Positions 44,425 to 54,157 are shown, numbered from the stretch's first letter. The stretch: DNA of 64,000 nucleotides from Crocinitomicaceae bacterium (GCA_029254025.1 JAQWYK010000024.1:1-64000), one strand, 5' to 3'. The notes: a model not told the origin generated them from the letters alone. Made by a program: numbers and translations.

Positions 44425-45286
44425 GGGCTTCTATAATATGTTTAATATCTGGAGAATATCCTCCTCCCATACTTGTAACGATAGGGATATGGATTTCGTT
44501 TGCAAAGTTAAAAACAATTTCGTCTCTTCGCTTACAACCTACGCGGGAAACTCCTAAACGTCCTAACTTATCGGTATCTATAATATCTACACCAGATTGA
44601 AAAAACAAAAAGTCAGGAATAAATTGACTAGTAATTTCAGCAAGGTGTTTTTCCAGCAAGTATAGGTATTCCCTGTCTTTGATTCCATCTTCCAATTCCA
44701 CATCCAGCGAAGAGGTTTCTTTATGCAACGGATAATTGTTCCTACCATGCATGGAGAACGTAAATACGCGATTTTCGTCCCGAAAGATTTCTGCAGTTCC
44801 ATTACCTTGATGCACATCTAAATCAATGATTAAAATGCTCTTCGCTTTTTTAGTGTCCAAAAGCCATTGTGCCGCAATTGCCTGGTCATTAAGTAAACAG
44901 AATCCCTCTCCCCTGTTCGAATAAGCATGATGAGTACCTCCAGCAATATTCATCGCTACACCGAACTCCAATGCGTACTCCGCACATTTGCGCGTTCCTT
45001 CCATAATGATTTGTTCACGCAAAATTAGTCGTTCATCATGAGGAAACCCAGACTTTCGCTGTTCACGTGGAGAAATTCGAAGTGCCTTTAGATTTTCAAA
45101 ATACGCAGGATCATGAACACTTAATACGAACGACTCATCTATAACTGTCGGACTAAAAAAATTCTGCTCTTCAACAGTTCCTTCATACAAAAGTTGCTTT
45201 GGGAGCAGTTCATACTTTTCCATTGGAAACCGATGCCCTGGAGGTAACGGTTGAACGTAGTATTCGTTGAATGCAATCTTTAGCAT
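44384..45286 (-). CDS. Histone-deacetylase-family amidohydrolase (AcuC-like)
   Basis: A 300-residue zinc hydrolase of the arginase/deacetylase fold. Active-site motifs are intact: AGGTHHAYSNRGEGFCLLND (tandem His), ILIIDLDVHQGNGTAEIF (metal Asp and His) and FQSGVDIIDTDKLG. Bacterial members deacetylate acetoin-metabolism enzymes, acetyl-polyamines or unknown amides. It overlaps tspO by 41 nt and lies 5 nt after the DUF819 gene. Confidence 0.92.
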   Translation of the reverse strand: MLKIAFNEYYVQPLPPGHRFPMEKYELLPKQLLYEGTVEEQNFFSPTVIDESFVLSVHDPAYFENLKALRISPREQRKSGFPHDERLILREQIIMEGTRKCAEYALEFGVAMNIAGGTHHAYSNRGEGFCLLNDQAIAAQWLLDTKKAKSILIIDLDVHQGNGTAEIFRDENRVFTFSMHGRNNYPLHKETSSLDVELEDGIKDREYLYLLEKHLAEITSQFIPDFLFFQSGVDIIDTDKLGRLGVSRVGCKRRDEIVFNFANEIHIPIVTSMGGGYSPDIKHIIEAHGNTFRTAQHIFF

Positions 45287-45291
45287 TTCAG

Positions 45292-46962
45292 CTATATTGG
45301 AGCAACGAGGCGCATCATTTCAGCACATGCCCATGCACCAAACGTTCCGATGAAATAACCAAATACCGCCATCAAGACACCCACAGTGGTGAGCGCGGGA
45401 TGAAACGCATTAGCGACAATAGGCGCAGAAGCAGCTCCTCCAACATTAGCTTGACTTCCAACGGCCAAAAAGAAGAATGGTGCGCGAATAATCTTCGCAA
45501 CAACGATTAACAAACCAGCATGAAAAGCCATCCAAACGATACCGACTAAAATGAGCAGCGGTTTATGAAAGACTTGAGTAATATCTACTTTCATCCCAAT
45601 GGTCGCTACTAGAATATATAAAAATACTGATCCTATTTTAGATGCTCCCACACCTTCGTAGGATTTGGCTTTTGTGAAACTTAATACCAATCCATAAATA
45701 GTTGCCAACACGACCATCCAGAAGAATCCATTACCGAGTGTGCTTGACTTACCGAGAATTCCTGCGAAAAATTCAGAGAAATACGTACTACCGAAATGAG
45801 ATAATGCAACCCCTCCGAATACGAGTCCTGCAATTACCATAAAATCGGTTAAGGTTGGTTTTCGCTGCACGGACAGCTGAAAACTCTCAACTTTATCAAC
45901 AAGTTCATCTATTGTAGAACTATCCGCTTTGAACCACTTATCGATCCGTGCTTTCTTCCCAATTCCAAACAGAATTACTGCCATCCAAATGTTGGCAACC
46001 ACGATATCCACAATCAGCATTCCACCAAAAAGTGATTCCTTGTATTTATACGTTTCCAGCATAGCAGATTGATTTGCCCCACCACCAATCCAGCTTCCAG
46101 CAATCGTAGCAAGTCCTTTCCATGTGGCCTCATTACCTTCTCCGCCGACCGTCTCAGGAGAGAAAAACGAAAATAACCAAACTGCAAAAACACCACCAAT
46201 AATAATTCCCACCGTACCTGTGAAAAACATGATTAAGGACTTTGAACCTAACCCGAAAAGACTTTTCATGTCCACCGAAATGATTAATAAAATCAATGAT
46301 CCGGGAAGTAAATAACGACTCGCCATATAATATAACCCGCTTACATCTGGATTAATCACATTAAAAGATGTCAATGCCGCCGGTATCATGTAGCATAAGA
46401 ATAAGGCAGGAATTACCGTATATAATCGCTTCCAATTTTTCCCATTGAGATTCGAGGTATAGAAAATCAATGCCAACACTACGAGTAAAATACCAAAAAC
46501 TATTTTATCGTCTTTAATGAGCGGATTTTTCGGTTCAAATTCTAAGAACTTGTACTTTACTTTTCCAGAAGGATTACTAGCCAAACTTATTTTTTCGCCT
46601 TTGAGAAAAGGGATGATCTTGAGCTGAATAATCTCATTTATGCCTGGATTTCGGAACATAAGGTCACCCATTTCCGCAACTACAATACTATCTTCATTGA
46701 ATGAAATTTGAATTTTATCCGCCTTTGCGAGTATACGACGGTCTTGATCATTAAAAACAACAAGCAAATATGGCTTCTCTACAAAACGATCTGCATTCCC
46801 AGAAAATTCTAACATTTCGAAATAGGTCTGGTCCGCTTCAGGTAAACACTCAGCAGTAATTAACAGAGAATCTTTACCACTCACCAAAATCTGCTCTTTA
46901 TCTTGAGAGAATATAAATGGAATACAACTTAAAACAAAAATTAAGGCTAGAAAAAACTTCAT
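45292..46962 (-). CDS. DUF819-family transporter-like membrane protein with N-terminal exported domain
   Basis: A 556-residue protein. Residues about 155-556 match DUF819 (YjcL-like), with ten or so transmembrane helices and the signatures SWIGGGANQSAML, YILVATIGMKVDITQV and ANVGGAASAPIVANAFHPAL. Ordinary family members have about 400 residues. Here a signal peptide (MKFFLALIFVLSCIPFIFSQ) and a beta-rich region of about 130 residues precede the first helix, so that region should face the periplasm. The substrate is unknown. It follows DUF5723 by 27 nt. Confidence 0.88.
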   Translation of the reverse strand: MKFFLALIFVLSCIPFIFSQDKEQILVSGKDSLLITAECLPEADQTYFEMLEFSGNADRFVEKPYLLVVFNDQDRRILAKADKIQISFNEDSIVVAEMGDLMFRNPGINEIIQLKIIPFLKGEKISLASNPSGKVKYKFLEFEPKNPLIKDDKIVFGILLVVLALIFYTSNLNGKNWKRLYTVIPALFLCYMIPAALTSFNVINPDVSGLYYMASRYLLPGSLILLIISVDMKSLFGLGSKSLIMFFTGTVGIIIGGVFAVWLFSFFSPETVGGEGNEATWKGLATIAGSWIGGGANQSAMLETYKYKESLFGGMLIVDIVVANIWMAVILFGIGKKARIDKWFKADSSTIDELVDKVESFQLSVQRKPTLTDFMVIAGLVFGGVALSHFGSTYFSEFFAGILGKSSTLGNGFFWMVVLATIYGLVLSFTKAKSYEGVGASKIGSVFLYILVATIGMKVDITQVFHKPLLILVGIVWMAFHAGLLIVVAKIIRAPFFFLAVGSQANVGGAASAPIVANAFHPALTTVGVLMAVFGYFIGTFGAWACAEMMRLVAPI

Positions 46963-46989
46963 AAATGCTGATCAATCGATTAGAAACTA

Positions 46990-48489
46990 CTAGAAACGGA
47001 AACGCGCAAAACCGAATGCTGTCGATACGCTATTCGCATCTTTTAAGAAAAAGGACAAGGCATCCCGCGAGGATATACCAAACTCATAAGTGCCTCCGCC
47101 TAGAATAAAATTAATCCCAACTGGAATATTGTGCTCATATACTCCACCACCAAAATAACCAGCGCTCAACTGTATCCATTCAATGGGTCGAAAATCACCT
47201 CCTACCGAAAACACAGCATTTTGAAGAGAACCTGGCGCATTGGTATCAAATGGAGCGATTAGGTCAAAGCCTACATTTACAATGTTTTTAACCAATTCGA
47301 TACACCCTCCTAATCGAAAAGTAGCTGGGTTTGCCACCACAATTTCTTCTTCACCTAAAAGATTGAGGACTCCACCTTCTTCTAGTAATTGGTTCATTCC
47401 TTCCGTGACATTATAGTCTCCCAAACCAGGGAGCATCATTTCTCGCAGGACGGTATCCCGAACGGTATAGACGTTTCGTGTATAGGTCACTTTTCCGATA
47501 TTATTCACAGCGGCTGCAACTCTAATTTTTCCAAGTAAAAACGCACTCGCTGAAATATCAACTCCATAACCACTTCCTACAATACTTGGTAATATTCCTT
47601 TATTTTCAGAAAAAGAGCTCGGATTGAGCAACTGAATAGCACCGTAATCAATTCCATAAAAGGGAGAAACAGATGAAGACAGGCCAAAACCATCTTCGTC
47701 GGAAGCAAGATCAAACAAAGCCATCGACTGAATGATTCGTCCACCTAAACCAGCATATATGGCAAATGTGCTGTCGTTACCTATAATTCGTCTTCCCCAT
47801 CCGAAGTTAAATTCTCTATTCCACAAAAACTTGACTTTACTCCCATTCGTAATTTCACTCAAGAGCAAGGGATTATTGCGAGATCCGAAAAGAGCGGCAT
47901 CCAAGGTGTCTTCTGAAAGATTTGGATTATTGGCTATAGTCGATGTATCTCCATTAATAGCTACTGTAAGGGAATCAAAATAAGAGGAAGCTCGACCCCG
48001 AAATATTAAGTCAGTTGTTTGTTCATTGATTTGAGAAAACCAATCGTAGTGTTCCCGAATTGAAAATGCAATTCCACCTAGTTTCTCGTTATAAAATGAA
48101 CCGCCCATCCAGTTATAATCAAAACTCATAGCTATTCCCGCATTGGCGTAGTCTAAAGCGGCATCTTTTTGTGCTTGGAGGTCAAATGAAGAATTTTCTT
48201 TATCTCGCACCTGATTCAACAATGCATTACTAAAATTCTGGAGCTTCTCTTTATTGAGCTCGGGACTAGAAATTCCAAATGCAAATTCAGAAGTTCCCAT
48301 CACGAAATTCTTTCCTTTAAAGCCAGTTCCCCAACCTAAAGCAGAAGAGTTTATTCCTAATGATTGATAATCTCGCAAAAAAGTTGTTGCAACACCTTTA
48401 CCAATAGCAGTATAAGCACTGTATTGCGTTTGAGCACTTGAGAAAAATGCCACAGAAAGTCCAAAACAAGCAACAATTACTGATTTCAT
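46990..48489 (-). CDS. DUF5723-family outer-membrane protein
   Basis: A 499-residue exported beta-barrel protein with signal peptide MKSVIVACFGLSVAFFSSAQ. It shows the DUF5723 pattern SLGINSSALGWGTGFKGKNF near the start and a long series of amphipathic strands ending FRLGGCIELVKNIVNVGFDL, PVGINFILGGGTYEFGISSR and a closing FGFARFRF. The fold resembles FadL/PorV-type barrels. Function unknown. The extra upstream codon is GTG 48495; ATG 48489 is chosen. Confidence 0.85.
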   Translation of the reverse strand: MKSVIVACFGLSVAFFSSAQTQYSAYTAIGKGVATTFLRDYQSLGINSSALGWGTGFKGKNFVMGTSEFAFGISSPELNKEKLQNFSNALLNQVRDKENSSFDLQAQKDAALDYANAGIAMSFDYNWMGGSFYNEKLGGIAFSIREHYDWFSQINEQTTDLIFRGRASSYFDSLTVAINGDTSTIANNPNLSEDTLDAALFGSRNNPLLLSEITNGSKVKFLWNREFNFGWGRRIIGNDSTFAIYAGLGGRIIQSMALFDLASDEDGFGLSSSVSPFYGIDYGAIQLLNPSSFSENKGILPSIVGSGYGVDISASAFLLGKIRVAAAVNNIGKVTYTRNVYTVRDTVLREMMLPGLGDYNVTEGMNQLLEEGGVLNLLGEEEIVVANPATFRLGGCIELVKNIVNVGFDLIAPFDTNAPGSLQNAVFSVGGDFRPIEWIQLSAGYFGGGVYEHNIPVGINFILGGGTYEFGISSRDALSFFLKDANSVSTAFGFARFRF

Positions 48490-48534
48490 AAGCACATTTT
48501 TAGTTGTTAGCTATACTTCATTCAGAAACGACCA

Positions 48535-48948
48535 TTATTCCTCTAGGTCCATTCGGTGCACAAGCACGAGACGTTCTTTCAGTTCCAGCACTTGAAAATA
48601 TTCCTTATAACCGTAGTTATTAATGAATTTTAGCATATTATCTTTCTGAATATACATCCAGCGTTTAGGGTTCTTAGATTTGGAATGAAATCCATTCTCA
48701 CAACCGTCAGTAAAAATAAACTCTACCGTTCCTGACTCTCGGAATGACCAATCATTCTCTCCACAGTTATTATAAATACAAACTAAATTGTCACGTTGGA
48801 AAACCAGTGTATCGGCTTCTTCATCAAAATTTACATCCCCACATGCTCTCCACGTTCCGTAGAATTCTTCTTTGGAAATCGGAGCGGCATCTTGTGCATT
48901 CACAACCAGGGTAAATAGAAGTATTAGGATAACTAAAATTTGCTTCAT
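48535..48948 (-). CDS. Small exported lipocalin-like protein
   Basis: A 137-residue exported protein with signal peptide MKQILVILILLFTLVVNAQ. The mature part (FYGTWRACGDVNFDEEADTL, CIYNNCGENDWSFRESGTVE) has four Cys, two in a CIYNNCG loop, compatible with disulfides. The TW-and-strand pattern resembles the lipocalin-like proteins of this phylum, but identity is not certain. It precedes DUF5723 by about 45 nt and may start an operon running to 43407. Confidence 0.72.
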   Translation of the reverse strand: MKQILVILILLFTLVVNAQDAAPISKEEFYGTWRACGDVNFDEEADTLVFQRDNLVCIYNNCGENDWSFRESGTVEFIFTDGCENGFHSKSKNPKRWMYIQKDNMLKFINNYGYKEYFQVLELKERLVLVHRMDLEE

Positions 48949-49014
48949 ATGATTCGACTAATGGGGTTTAAATTTAAACGATTTCGTACAATCCACCTAA
49001 AAAACATTAAAATA

Positions 49015-50016
49015 TTAAATTTCTCCTTTAATCAAGTTGAGGAAACTTACGATCCCAGTAGCTTTATATTTATCGTTTAATACGGGGAGATACATAATGG
49101 ATATCGCTTGGTCACGAACAAACTGCAGCATTTCATTCACCGTTAAATGCTCATTAATAGTTACCGGAGATCGATTAATCAATTCTTGTGGATCTAGTTT
49201 ATCCAATGCACTGACATTCTTCAATAAAGCCTTCCGAACATCTGCATTTGATATGATACCGACAAATCTACCTGCTTCCTCAACAATGGAAAAACCGAGG
49301 CTACCTCTTTCTATGCTGCGTAGTGAAGATTCGAGCGTAAGTTCGTTAAGCTGGAGAATTGGACATTCCGATCGGTCGATCATAAAATCTTTGATCTGGA
49401 ATTGAGATTCAATTTCCCGCTTCGTAAGATCCATCAATGCCTGACCTATGCTAGGTGCATTAAACAAAAAACTTCCTGAAACAGAAGCATGAACCCCCAT
49501 ATTTCTTAAAATAAATGATACTTCTCCATTTACACCTCCATCAACGTGTACTTTCTTTCCTGGGTATTTTTTTTGAAATTGGCGAATCTTCTTGAAATTA
49601 ATTGGATCAAACACACCACCGCTTTGACCAGGTACCGTGGCCATCACCAATAAGAAATCAAAATCGGAGTAGTCATCAAAAACATCCATTGGTGTTGGTG
49701 TCACGATAGCGAGTCCTTTACTACCTGGAATATCATCGGGAAACTGAAATCCTGATGGAAGTTGCTCGTATTGAAACGTCACGTATTCAGCCGGTGTAGC
49801 ACGTAAGGCATCAAAATATTTTTCAGGTTGTTCAGTAATTATATGCAAGTCGATAGGAAGAGAACATTGCTTACGAATCGCTTGTATATCGTCAAAAACG
49901 GCTATGTTATCATTACAATCCACGTGTAATAAATCAACTTGATGATTCACTAAATCCTCTATCGTTACTGCCAATTCTCTTCCTTTATCGGAATATATTG
50001 ATGCGGAAATCTTCAT
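49015..50016 (-). CDS. Ribulose-phosphate-3-epimerase-like barrel fused to a CBS-domain pair
   Basis: A 333-residue cytosolic protein. Residues about 1-200 form an RPE-type TIM barrel in which the metal/catalytic positions appear conserved: LLHVDCND, IDLHIIT, MATVPGQSGG and KKVHVDGGVNG (two His and two Asp as in RPE). Residues about 205-333 are two CBS motifs (FSIVEEAGRFVGIISNADVR, MYLPVLNDKYKATGIVSF), which normally bind adenine nucleotides. I know of CBS fused to arabinose-5-phosphate isomerase, but not commonly to RPE. An in-frame GTG at 50034 lies inside a promoter-like element, so ATG 50016 is chosen. Confidence 0.82.
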   Translation of the reverse strand: MKISASIYSDKGRELAVTIEDLVNHQVDLLHVDCNDNIAVFDDIQAIRKQCSLPIDLHIITEQPEKYFDALRATPAEYVTFQYEQLPSGFQFPDDIPGSKGLAIVTPTPMDVFDDYSDFDFLLVMATVPGQSGGVFDPINFKKIRQFQKKYPGKKVHVDGGVNGEVSFILRNMGVHASVSGSFLFNAPSIGQALMDLTKREIESQFQIKDFMIDRSECPILQLNELTLESSLRSIERGSLGFSIVEEAGRFVGIISNADVRKALLKNVSALDKLDPQELINRSPVTINEHLTVNEMLQFVRDQAISIMYLPVLNDKYKATGIVSFLNLIKGEI

Positions 50017-50033
50017 GTATTCAATCTTTGGCA

Positions 50034-50041
50034 CGAATTTA
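50034..50041 (-). promoter_or_regulatory. Probable -7 element of the RPE-CBS gene
   Basis: TAAATTCG on the minus strand, one mismatch (TTCG for TTTG). It overlaps the GTG at 50034 and lies 17 nt before ATG 50016, favouring the latter start. Confidence 0.45.
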
Positions 50042-50091
50042 ATAAAAATGAAGGGGTAAATAGGATTTAACCAACGAATACTGTATCCAAG

Positions 50092-50122
50092 TTGAAAATG
50101 CCTTGGATAAGACGTACATTTG
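50092..50122 (+). promoter_or_regulatory. Promoter of the TraB-FKBP operon
   Basis: TTG (50092-50094), then 20 nt, then TACATTTG (50115-50122), a perfect TAnnTTTG match. ATG 50143 follows after 20 nt. It lies within the longer open frame, showing that the true start is 50143. Confidence 0.7.
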
Positions 50123-50142
50123 TAAAAAGAAAAAGAATAATA

Positions 50143-51018
50143 ATGAAATACTTTTTTACCCTTTTTATTGCTCTTCTAACCTATTTTGGGATATTTGCAC
50201 AAGAATCTAATTCGTTGTTATGGGAAATAAAAGGAAAAAAAGTAAAGTCACCCTCTTATCTATTTGGGACAATGCATCTCATTCCACAAGAAAACTTTTT
50301 ATTTCCAGAAAGTCTTAAAGAAAAGGTAAAGAATTCGGAGTTGCTTATTATGGAAATTGGCGGAATTAGTGAACAATTGTCTGCCGCTCAATTTATAATG
50401 CTGAAAGAAGGGAGTCTTTTTGATTTTTTCGCCAAAGAACAGCGCGACAGTTTATTTAACTATTTTGAAAATACATTAAACCAAGATATTTCGACGGTTA
50501 TATCGCGCTATAGCAATATGAAACCAATGGTTTTACTTCAACTGTTTACGCAAGAAGCGTTTGGAGAAAATCCAGCCAGTTATGACATATCGCTCGAAGC
50601 AATTGCGCGAAAAAACAATGTCAAAATCGAAGGACTAGAAACGATAGAGCAACAAATCGGATTCTTCGATAAGATGACCGTGGATGAGCAAGTTAAGATG
50701 GTCATGACCGCACTCCGCAATACGGACAATTCAAAAGCAGAAACGGAAAAACTTATCGCACTCTATTTAAACCAAAACATTGATAGTTTAGCAATAATGA
50801 TTTCAAATTCAGAAACAGGTTCGGATTCATTTGAAGAGGAATTTCTAACCAACAGAAACGCTGATTGGATTCCACAAATAAAAACATACGTGAAGAAAAA
50901 TAGTTGTTTTATAGCCGTTGGAGCAGGTCATCTTGGTGGACCAAATGGTGTGGTCCCTTTACTAAGAAAAGAAGGATATACCGTAGAACCCGTATTACTG
51001 AAATCAACACATCCATGA
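50143..51018 (+). CDS. TraB/GumN-family exported protein
   Basis: A 291-residue exported protein with signal peptide MKYFFTLFIALLTYFGIFAQ. TraB family signatures: SYLFGTMHLIPQENFLFPES with the GTxH motif, GLETIEQQIGFFD, and the C-terminal CFIAVGAGHLGG with its GxxH motif. These paired motifs resemble the metal-binding TIKI/TraB peptidase fold; the substrate is unknown. The FKBP lipoprotein gene overlaps its stop by 4 nt (ATGA). Confidence 0.9.
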   Translation: MKYFFTLFIALLTYFGIFAQESNSLLWEIKGKKVKSPSYLFGTMHLIPQENFLFPESLKEKVKNSELLIMEIGGISEQLSAAQFIMLKEGSLFDFFAKEQRDSLFNYFENTLNQDISTVISRYSNMKPMVLLQLFTQEAFGENPASYDISLEAIARKNNVKIEGLETIEQQIGFFDKMTVDEQVKMVMTALRNTDNSKAETEKLIALYLNQNIDSLAIMISNSETGSDSFEEEFLTNRNADWIPQIKTYVKKNSCFIAVGAGHLGGPNGVVPLLRKEGYTVEPVLLKSTHP

Positions 51019-51470
51019 AAAAAATATTTTATTTAGTATTTGCTGCGTCCATTGTAATGAGTTGTCAAACCTATAATGAAGAGGATTTAGCACAATTCGA
51101 CCAAGAAATAGAAACGTTTGTCGCATTTAAATCGGAAAATTTCACTAAATCTGAAAGTGGATTGTACTACAAAATATTAGAAGAAGGGGCAAGAGAGGAT
51201 TATATTCGTATGACAGATGAAGTAACTTTCGCATATAAAGGAACTTTTCTATCAGGCGAGGTTTTTCAAATCATCACAGCGGAAGATGCGATTACATTTC
51301 AAGTACGAGAACTCATAGCTGGATGGCAAGAAGCTCTAATGTTGTTGAAAGAAAACGGTAAAATTCATGTGATTATTCCTCCCTACTTAGGATACGGTGA
51401 TAAACAAACTGGATTGATTCCACCGAATTCAATTCTTTATTATGAATTAGAAGTCTTAAGTGTTATCTAG
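51015..51470 (+). CDS. FKBP-type peptidyl-prolyl isomerase lipoprotein
   Basis: A 151-residue predicted lipoprotein (lipobox SIVMSC). The FKBP core is visible: SGLYYKILEEG, TDEVTFAYKGTFLSGEVFQ, ELIAGWQEALMLLKENGKIH, PPYLGYGDKQTGLIPPNSIL, YYELEVLSV. It should catalyse prolyl isomerisation of exported proteins. The start ATG 51015 overlaps the TraB stop; the longer frame from 50904 is a read-through of the neighbouring gene. Its stop interlocks with the convergent T9SS gene (CTAG, 51467-51470). Confidence 0.92.
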   Translation: MKKIFYLVFAASIVMSCQTYNEEDLAQFDQEIETFVAFKSENFTKSESGLYYKILEEGAREDYIRMTDEVTFAYKGTFLSGEVFQIITAEDAITFQVRELIAGWQEALMLLKENGKIHVIIPPYLGYGDKQTGLIPPNSILYYELEVLSVI

Positions 51471-54157
51471 CGCAGAATAGTAACATGTCCATTAAACTCA
51501 TATTTGTTGTCATTCTGTGAATCTGAAGCTCGAATGGTCCAAACATAGGTCCCTTCTGGTACGATTCTCCCACCATATGTTCCATCCCAAGAACCTTCAG
51601 GGTCTCTTGATTCAAAAATCAACTCACCCCATCGATTGTACAAATCCAATTGAAAATCATAGATATCTATTCCTTCAATGTATACTCTCCAGCGTTCATT
51701 GAATTCATTCCCGTCAGGTGTAAACGTATTCGGTGCGTAGAGAATTACTTCATTTTCAATAATCACTGGTCGTGTAATTGTATCTGTACATCCATATGCA
51801 TTCGTTACAACTAATGTCACAGGATACTCACCTACTTCATTCGGGTAAGATAAAGGAACATTTTGAAGGAAACTCTGCGAAGGTGCTGCCGCATCTGCAA
51901 ACCATTGGTAACTCACTACATCATTCGAAGAATTACTATACGCAATGACGTTTGGCTCAAAAACCGAAGCTGGAGATGGGCTTACAAAAAATCCTGCCTT
52001 AGGATAATCAAAACCGCTTATTAAGTCATTAAAATCTTTAAAATAACTACAGCCATAATCACTCACTATCTCAAGAGACACATCATAAAGACCAACGTTT
52101 TCGTAGATATTAAATGCGTCACCCAAACCTTGAATAGTATCAATTGTACCATCTCCATAATGCCACACTGTATAATCTACAATGGCAGAATTCGATACAT
52201 TTTGAAACGCTACTTCTACTGGCACACACTCACCGGTGGTACTTGGAATGATCATTGGATCAATATCATCTGGAAATTGAATTACAATGCAATCTAACGC
52301 TTCGGGAGACCCACAAAGTTCGGATAAAGTGACACACACTTCAGAATTCACCTGTGTGGGTGTAACATAAATTGAAGAACCAGCTCCAACAAAAGCTCCA
52401 TTAATGGACCACGAAAACGTATAAGGACTGCTTCCTCCAGTACCAGTTGCGGAAAGCTGAACTGAGTCTCCAATACATACAATGATATTGTCGGTAATCG
52501 AAGTTATTTGCAATGCAGGTGGTTCATTTAGTGTAAAGTCATACGTAACTACACACCCATTCGCATCCGTAATTGTTGCAGTATTGTTACCTGCAGGTAA
52601 ATCACCAGCTACATCTGTGTTCGATGAGGAATTTGTCCAACTGTAACTATAAGGGGGTGTTCCGAGCGCCACTTCTAGCTCAACCTCACCGTCATTGCCA
52701 CTATTACAAGTAACGTCTGATAAAGAAACAAGGTTAACAACCATTCCGGGTAATTCATCCACTGTAACTTCAATTTGGTCAGTACAGCCATTATCTGTCA
52801 ATACTTCAACGGTGTATGTACCTGCACTTAATCCAAACGCCGTTTGCGTAGTTTGCCCCCCAGCATCAATCCAGTTGTAGGTTGCTGATACAGGTATTGG
52901 TGATATTGTGACTGTTGCAGTTCCATCATTACCACCTGGGCAACTAACTTGGGTATATACCGTTGAAAGTGAAATAGGTGTGTCACCGATATTGACGTTT
53001 GCCGTCGCCACACAACCAATTGCATCAGTTGCAGTTACGGTGTAAACACCTTGCATTAAACCAGTCACAAATGGCCCCGTTTGATTCATTGGGTCATTCC
53101 ATTGATACGTGTACGGTTCAGAACCACCAGATCCAATAGCTGTTGCCTCACCTAGGGCAGCAGAACAAACGTCGTCTTCTCCACTAGCATTAACGACAAC
53201 ATTATTAACCGTTACCCAAGTCGTATCCGAAGTCAACATTGCACCTACAGCACATGAAGAATAATTGATAAAATAACCTATTGAATCAGAGGGAGGATTT
53301 GGAGTTGGGGTAACGGTAAGCGAGGTACCAGTGGTTGAATAGGTCAATCCCTCTGTATCTCCCCATGAAATATTACCATTACTTATTACATAGGCTTTGT
53401 AGGGAATGGGGTTTTGAATATAGTTTGTAGCACCATTTGGAATCCATTCTTGACCATCAAGACTAGCTGTCCATTGCGCAGGGAAATTACGTCCAGGAAC
53501 AACATGGGCTATGGTTCCTAGCTGATTGTGAGTGGCCTCAATTGCTGCTCCACCGTTCCAAGCTACAACAGGCTTTTCATCGAGAAATACATTTATTCGA
53601 TTAGAAGTTTCATGAAGCACTATTGAAGAACAACCTTCTTGCTGCGTACCAAACATAAAAACATCTTTCCAAACCGCTACAAATTTTCGATTAGGAGCTG
53701 TACCGATGACTTTCCACCCTACAGTTCCTGCTGCTCCGGGATTGTAATCTTGCCAAGGTCCCATAATCGAATTTGTAGGTACTCCTGCATTAGGAGCAGC
53801 TAGATTAATGGCCCACGGAGAGTACGCATTCGCATTACCTGCATCAAAGGTTAAATAGCCATTCGATGAAATAACAACAGTGTTATAATTAACACCATAA
53901 AAAGTAAATGGAAAACCAATATTTATAAGTGGTGAATGAGTATCATCTGTTAAATTAACGACGTTGATATTACCTAAAAAAACCACATTGGTATCAGGAG
54001 AGACGCCTCCACCGGTGCATAATTCTATAGTAATTTGTTCACCTTCACAAATCGCTGCATCATCGCCTAAACATACAGTATTTTGGGCATTTGATATTAG
54101 AGATGTAAAAACAACCAAAACAATTGTTAGTACTGTTTTTGTTTTTGCTAAAAACAT
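51467..54157 (-). CDS. Large SprB-repeat/PKD protein with T9SS type B sorting domain
   Basis: An 896-residue surface protein. A signal peptide (about 1-24) precedes an N-terminal region with the pattern GFPFTFYGVNYNTVVISSNG and FVAVWKDVFMFG, typical of T9SS surface proteins. SprB-type repeats follow (for example YTVTATDAIGCVATANVNIG, YTVEVLTDNGCTDQIEVTV, NNTATITDANGCVVTYDFTL), then PKD-like domains (about 650-805) and a type B C-terminal domain (YNRWGELIFESRDPEGSWDG, VPEGTYVWTIRA). SprB is a gliding adhesin in Flavobacterium; adhesion here is inference. Convergent with the FKBP gene. Confidence 0.9.
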   Translation of the reverse strand: MFLAKTKTVLTIVLVVFTSLISNAQNTVCLGDDAAICEGEQITIELCTGGGVSPDTNVVFLGNINVVNLTDDTHSPLINIGFPFTFYGVNYNTVVISSNGYLTFDAGNANAYSPWAINLAAPNAGVPTNSIMGPWQDYNPGAAGTVGWKVIGTAPNRKFVAVWKDVFMFGTQQEGCSSIVLHETSNRINVFLDEKPVVAWNGGAAIEATHNQLGTIAHVVPGRNFPAQWTASLDGQEWIPNGATNYIQNPIPYKAYVISNGNISWGDTEGLTYSTTGTSLTVTPTPNPPSDSIGYFINYSSCAVGAMLTSDTTWVTVNNVVVNASGEDDVCSAALGEATAIGSGGSEPYTYQWNDPMNQTGPFVTGLMQGVYTVTATDAIGCVATANVNIGDTPISLSTVYTQVSCPGGNDGTATVTISPIPVSATYNWIDAGGQTTQTAFGLSAGTYTVEVLTDNGCTDQIEVTVDELPGMVVNLVSLSDVTCNSGNDGEVELEVALGTPPYSYSWTNSSSNTDVAGDLPAGNNTATITDANGCVVTYDFTLNEPPALQITSITDNIIVCIGDSVQLSATGTGGSSPYTFSWSINGAFVGAGSSIYVTPTQVNSEVCVTLSELCGSPEALDCIVIQFPDDIDPMIIPSTTGECVPVEVAFQNVSNSAIVDYTVWHYGDGTIDTIQGLGDAFNIYENVGLYDVSLEIVSDYGCSYFKDFNDLISGFDYPKAGFFVSPSPASVFEPNVIAYSNSSNDVVSYQWFADAAAPSQSFLQNVPLSYPNEVGEYPVTLVVTNAYGCTDTITRPVIIENEVILYAPNTFTPDGNEFNERWRVYIEGIDIYDFQLDLYNRWGELIFESRDPEGSWDGTYGGRIVPEGTYVWTIRASDSQNDNKYEFNGHVTILR

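Noticed and set aside
50904-51014. Long N-terminal extension of the FKBP protein into the TraB gene
   Set aside because: The extension is out-of-frame translation of TraB with Trp/Arg-rich nonsense; ATG 51015 gives a proper lipoprotein signal and a 4-nt overlap.
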